DNA from: JBCDBL01 sp039183635
GTDB lineage: Bacteria > Pseudomonadota > Alphaproteobacteria > Caulobacterales > Parvularculaceae
Length of the DNA: 24,209 nucleotides
Reading direction: 5' to 3'
Assembly (NCBI GenBank): GCA_039183635.1
Contig: JBCDBL010000065.1
Coordinates: forward strand, 1-24,209
Shown: positions 22,056 to 24,209 of the stretch, piece after piece
Position numbering within the stretch: position 1 is the first letter of the stretch
Layout of the letters: each line of letters opens with the position of its first letter
Made by a program: the position numbers and the translations under genes
The notes under the pieces: generated by a model
Told to the model about the DNA's origin: nothing
What the model saw: the letters and a program-made list of their open reading frames with translations, nothing else
The model's database searches: none

Positions 22056-23252
22056 TTACTCCCTTTCCAAAACCTTCACCCCGGGCAGAGTTTTGCCCTC
22101 GAGCCATTCTAAAAACGCGCCTCCGGCCGTGGAGACGTATGTGAAATCATCGGCCGCCCCGGCGTGGTTGAGCGCGGCCACCGTGTCGCCGCCGCCGGCG
22201 ACGGCGATCAGCCCGTTACTCTTCACGCGTTTGGCCGCAAACCGCGCCGCCTCAACGGTGGCGGTGTCAAACGGCGCAATCTCAAACGCACCCAGAGGCC
22301 CGTTCCAGACGAGCGTCGCCGCGCCTTCGATTTTATCGGCGATGAGGTCCACCGTGGCGGGACCGGCGTCGAGGATCATATCCTCGCCGGAAACCGCGTC
22401 CGCCGGCTTCACCACATGGTCCGCATGGGCCTTAAACTCTTTGGCGACCACCACGTCCTCGGGCAGGATCACCTCGCAATGGGCTTTTTCCGCCGCCGCC
22501 AGAATGTCCCGGGCCGTCGCGCCAAGATCGTGTTCGCACAGGGACGCCCCCACATCATGGCCTTTGGCCGCGAGGAACGTGTTCGCCATGCCGCCGCCAA
22601 TCACAAGGCGATCGGTTTTGGCCACAAGGTTCGACAACAGATCGAGCTTGGTGGAGATTTTCGCGCCGCCGACAATGGCGATCACCGGACGCTTCGGCGC
22701 GGAGAGGGCCTGGGACAGATAATCAAGCTCCCGCTCCATCGCCCGGCCGGCTGCGGAAGGGAGAAGCTTTGCAACCCCCTCGGTCGAGGCGTGGGCGCGG
22801 TGCGCGGCGGAAAACGCGTCGTTGATGTAAACATCACCATTTTTTGCAAGCGCCCTGGCGAAATCCGTATCGTTCGCCTCCTCGCCCTTATGGAATCGCG
22901 TGTTCTCCAACAGCAAAACACCGCCATCGGACAAACCTGAAACGGCGGCGCTGGCGGCCTCGTCAATGCAGTCTTCGGCAAAGGCGACAGGCCCGTCCAT
23001 GAGCTTCGACAGCGCCGCGCCGACAGGCGCCAAAGACATCTCCGCCCTCCGCTCGCCTTTCGGTCGTCCGTAGTGGGACAGAAGGATGACTTTCGCGCCT
23101 TTTTCGGACAGCACGCGAATAGTGGGCAGCGCCCGCTCGATCCGCGTCGCATCCGTCACAACGCCGTCCTGCATCGGCACGTTGAAATCAACGCGCACAA
23201 GGACGCGTTTGCCGGCAAGATCAAGGTCGTCAAGGGTGCGTACTGTGCTCAT
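22056..23252 (-). CDS. pgk: Phosphoglycerate kinase
   Basis: A 398-residue two-domain kinase that interconverts 1,3-bisphosphoglycerate/ADP and 3-phosphoglycerate/ATP. The signature K-R-V-L-V-R-V-D-F-N-V-P is at residues 15-26. L-S-H-Y-G-R-P-K-G and L-L-L-E-N-T-R-F-H-K-G-E-E line the substrate site. V-G-G-A-K-I-S-T-K and the nucleotide-binding end segment A-V-A-G-G-G-D-T-V-A-A are present. The length is typical. The ATG (23250-23252) follows the gap stop by 13 bases and precedes fba by 4, giving a gap-pgk-fba operon. Confidence 0.98.
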   Translation of the reverse strand: MSTVRTLDDLDLAGKRVLVRVDFNVPMQDGVVTDATRIERALPTIRVLSEKGAKVILLSHYGRPKGERRAEMSLAPVGAALSKLMDGPVAFAEDCIDEAASAAVSGLSDGGVLLLENTRFHKGEEANDTDFARALAKNGDVYINDAFSAAHRAHASTEGVAKLLPSAAGRAMERELDYLSQALSAPKRPVIAIVGGAKISTKLDLLSNLVAKTDRLVIGGGMANTFLAAKGHDVGASLCEHDLGATARDILAAAEKAHCEVILPEDVVVAKEFKAHADHVVKPADAVSGEDMILDAGPATVDLIADKIEGAATLVWNGPLGAFEIAPFDTATVEAARFAAKRVKSNGLIAVAGGGDTVAALNHAGAADDFTYVSTAGGAFLEWLEGKTLPGVKVLERE

Positions 23253-23265
23253 ACGTTAACCCCGC

Positions 23266-24209
23266 TTATATATGCTTGGCCATCGCCAACGCTGTATCGC
23301 TCATCCGGGTGGAGAAGCCCCATTCATTGTCGTACCAGGACAGAACGCGAACGAGCTTGCCTTCCATAACTTGCGTTTGCGGCAGGGCGAACGTCGACGA
23401 CGCCGGATTGTGGTTGAAGTCCGCAGAGACCAGCGGCGCGTCGGTATAGCACAGAACGCCATTCAACGGCCCGTCCGCCGCCGCGACGATGGCGCTGTTC
23501 ACTTCTTCAACGCTCGTGTCTTTCTTCGGCGTAAAGACGAGATCGATCATCGATACGTTCGGCGTCGGCACGCGCACGGCGGAACCATCAAGCTTGCCGG
23601 CAAGCTCCGGCAGGACGAGGCCGACCGCTTTGGCTGCGCCTGTAGATGTCGGGATTTGCGAGCTGGCGGCGCCCCGCGCCCGGTACAAATCCTTATGCAT
23701 TGTATCAAGGGTCGGCTGGTCGCCCGTGTAAGCGTGAACCGTCGTCATATAACCGCGTTCAATGCCGATGGCGTCGTTCAGCACCTTCGCGACGGGCGCA
23801 AGACAGTTGGTGGTGCAGGAGGCGTTGGAGACCACAAGGTCATCGCCCGTCAGCTGATCGTGGTTGACGCCGTAGACGATGGTTTTGTCCGCGCCGGAGG
23901 CCGGAGCGGAGACAAGAACGCGCTTCGCGCCCGCTTCAAGGTGGGCCGAGGCTTTTTCTTTCGACGCGAAAATGCCGGTGCACTCGAATACGATATCGAC
24001 GCCCATGTCGCCCCAAGGCAATTCTTTGGGGTCGCGGATCGCCGTCACTTTGATGGGACCGCGGCCGGCGTTCAAGGCGTCGCCGTCGACGCTGACGTCG
24101 CTCGGGAACACGCCGTGGACGCTGTCATATTTTAAAAGGTGCGCATTCGTCTCCACCGGGCCGAGATCGTTGATGGCGACGACTTCGATCCCGTCGCGCT
24201 TGTTCTCAA
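23266..24209 (-). CDS. gap: Glyceraldehyde-3-phosphate dehydrogenase, type I (N-terminus beyond window)
   Basis: This is the operon gene upstream of pgk, oxidising glyceraldehyde 3-phosphate to 1,3-bisphosphoglycerate with NAD(P). The frame stays open to the window edge and begins with E-N-K-R-D-G-I-E-V-V-A-I-N-D-L-G, so roughly 25 N-terminal residues with the first Rossmann motif are missing. A GTG at 24154-24156 is internal, not the start. The catalytic cysteine is in S-N-A-S-C-T-T-N-C-L-A-P-V. H-A-Y-T-G-D-Q and the C-terminal S-W-Y-D-N-E-W-G-F-S are hallmarks. The visible residues in the cofactor loop (I-N-D-L) fit NAD-type enzymes. Confidence 0.97.
   Translation of the reverse strand, partial: ENKRDGIEVVAINDLGPVETNAHLLKYDSVHGVFPSDVSVDGDALNAGRGPIKVTAIRDPKELPWGDMGVDIVFECTGIFASKEKASAHLEAGAKRVLVSAPASGADKTIVYGVNHDQLTGDDLVVSNASCTTNCLAPVAKVLNDAIGIERGYMTTVHAYTGDQPTLDTMHKDLYRARGAASSQIPTSTGAAKAVGLVLPELAGKLDGSAVRVPTPNVSMIDLVFTPKKDTSVEEVNSAIVAAADGPLNGVLCYTDAPLVSADFNHNPASSTFALPQTQVMEGKLVRVLSWYDNEWGFSTRMSDTALAMAKHI

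Noticed and set aside
24154..24156. GTG as start codon of gap
   Set aside because: The open frame continues upstream with conserved GAPDH sequence to the window edge, so this codon is an internal valine.
1..24209. tRNA, rRNA, CRISPR arrays or tandem repeats
   Set aside because: No cloverleaf with CCA-end context, no rRNA sequence and no spaced direct repeats were recognised on reading both strands.

Overview
The window is chromosomal DNA from a G+C-rich alphaproteobacterium. The evidence is AddAB instead of RecBCD, a GTTC-N7-GTTC LexA operator upstream of ruvCAB, the gene order tsaE-amgK-murU-addB-addA-trxA, and a gap-pgk-fba(class I) glycolytic operon. A PomAB-like (probably Na+-driven) flagellar stator suggests a marine or brackish habitat, but this is an inference. 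The species cannot be named from the sequence. No tRNA, rRNA or CRISPR array was seen, and no stretch without a gene exceeds 300 bases.

Layout. 1-250 (minus): the 5' part of an IS110-family element, cut by the window edge, with a long stem that encloses the transposase ribosome-binding site. 253-297: a small palindromic repeat touching the ferredoxin stop codon; a second copy lies at 19045-19085. 295-1887 (minus): a ferredoxin reductase followed by a putidaredoxin-type [2Fe-2S] ferredoxin, the electron-transfer half of a class I P450 system with no P450 in view. 1972-11191 (plus): tsaE (tRNA t6A), amgK and murU (muropeptide recycling), addB and addA (double-strand-break repair) and trxA. addB carries a one-base frameshift at a run of seven G. 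11381-13000 (plus): pomA-pomB stator genes.

13011-15483: a divergent pair made of a Slam-type outer-membrane translocon (minus) and a TbpB-like surface lipoprotein (plus). The Slam barrel region is clearly poorer in G+C than its neighbours. This pair is the most interesting system in the window. 15559-17719 (minus): ruvC-ruvA-ruvB joined by ATGA overlaps, with a LexA box upstream. 17848-18948 (minus): an exported Sel1-repeat protein. 19168-24209 (minus): gap (cut by the window end), pgk, fba, a class I aminotransferase and thiE, tightly packed as one operon.

Most genes are conserved housekeeping functions. The accessory or mobile signals are the IS110 end, the palindromic repeats and the Slam/lipoprotein pair. 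The addB frameshift is either a sequencing or assembly error or a real lesion or switch affecting recombinational repair.
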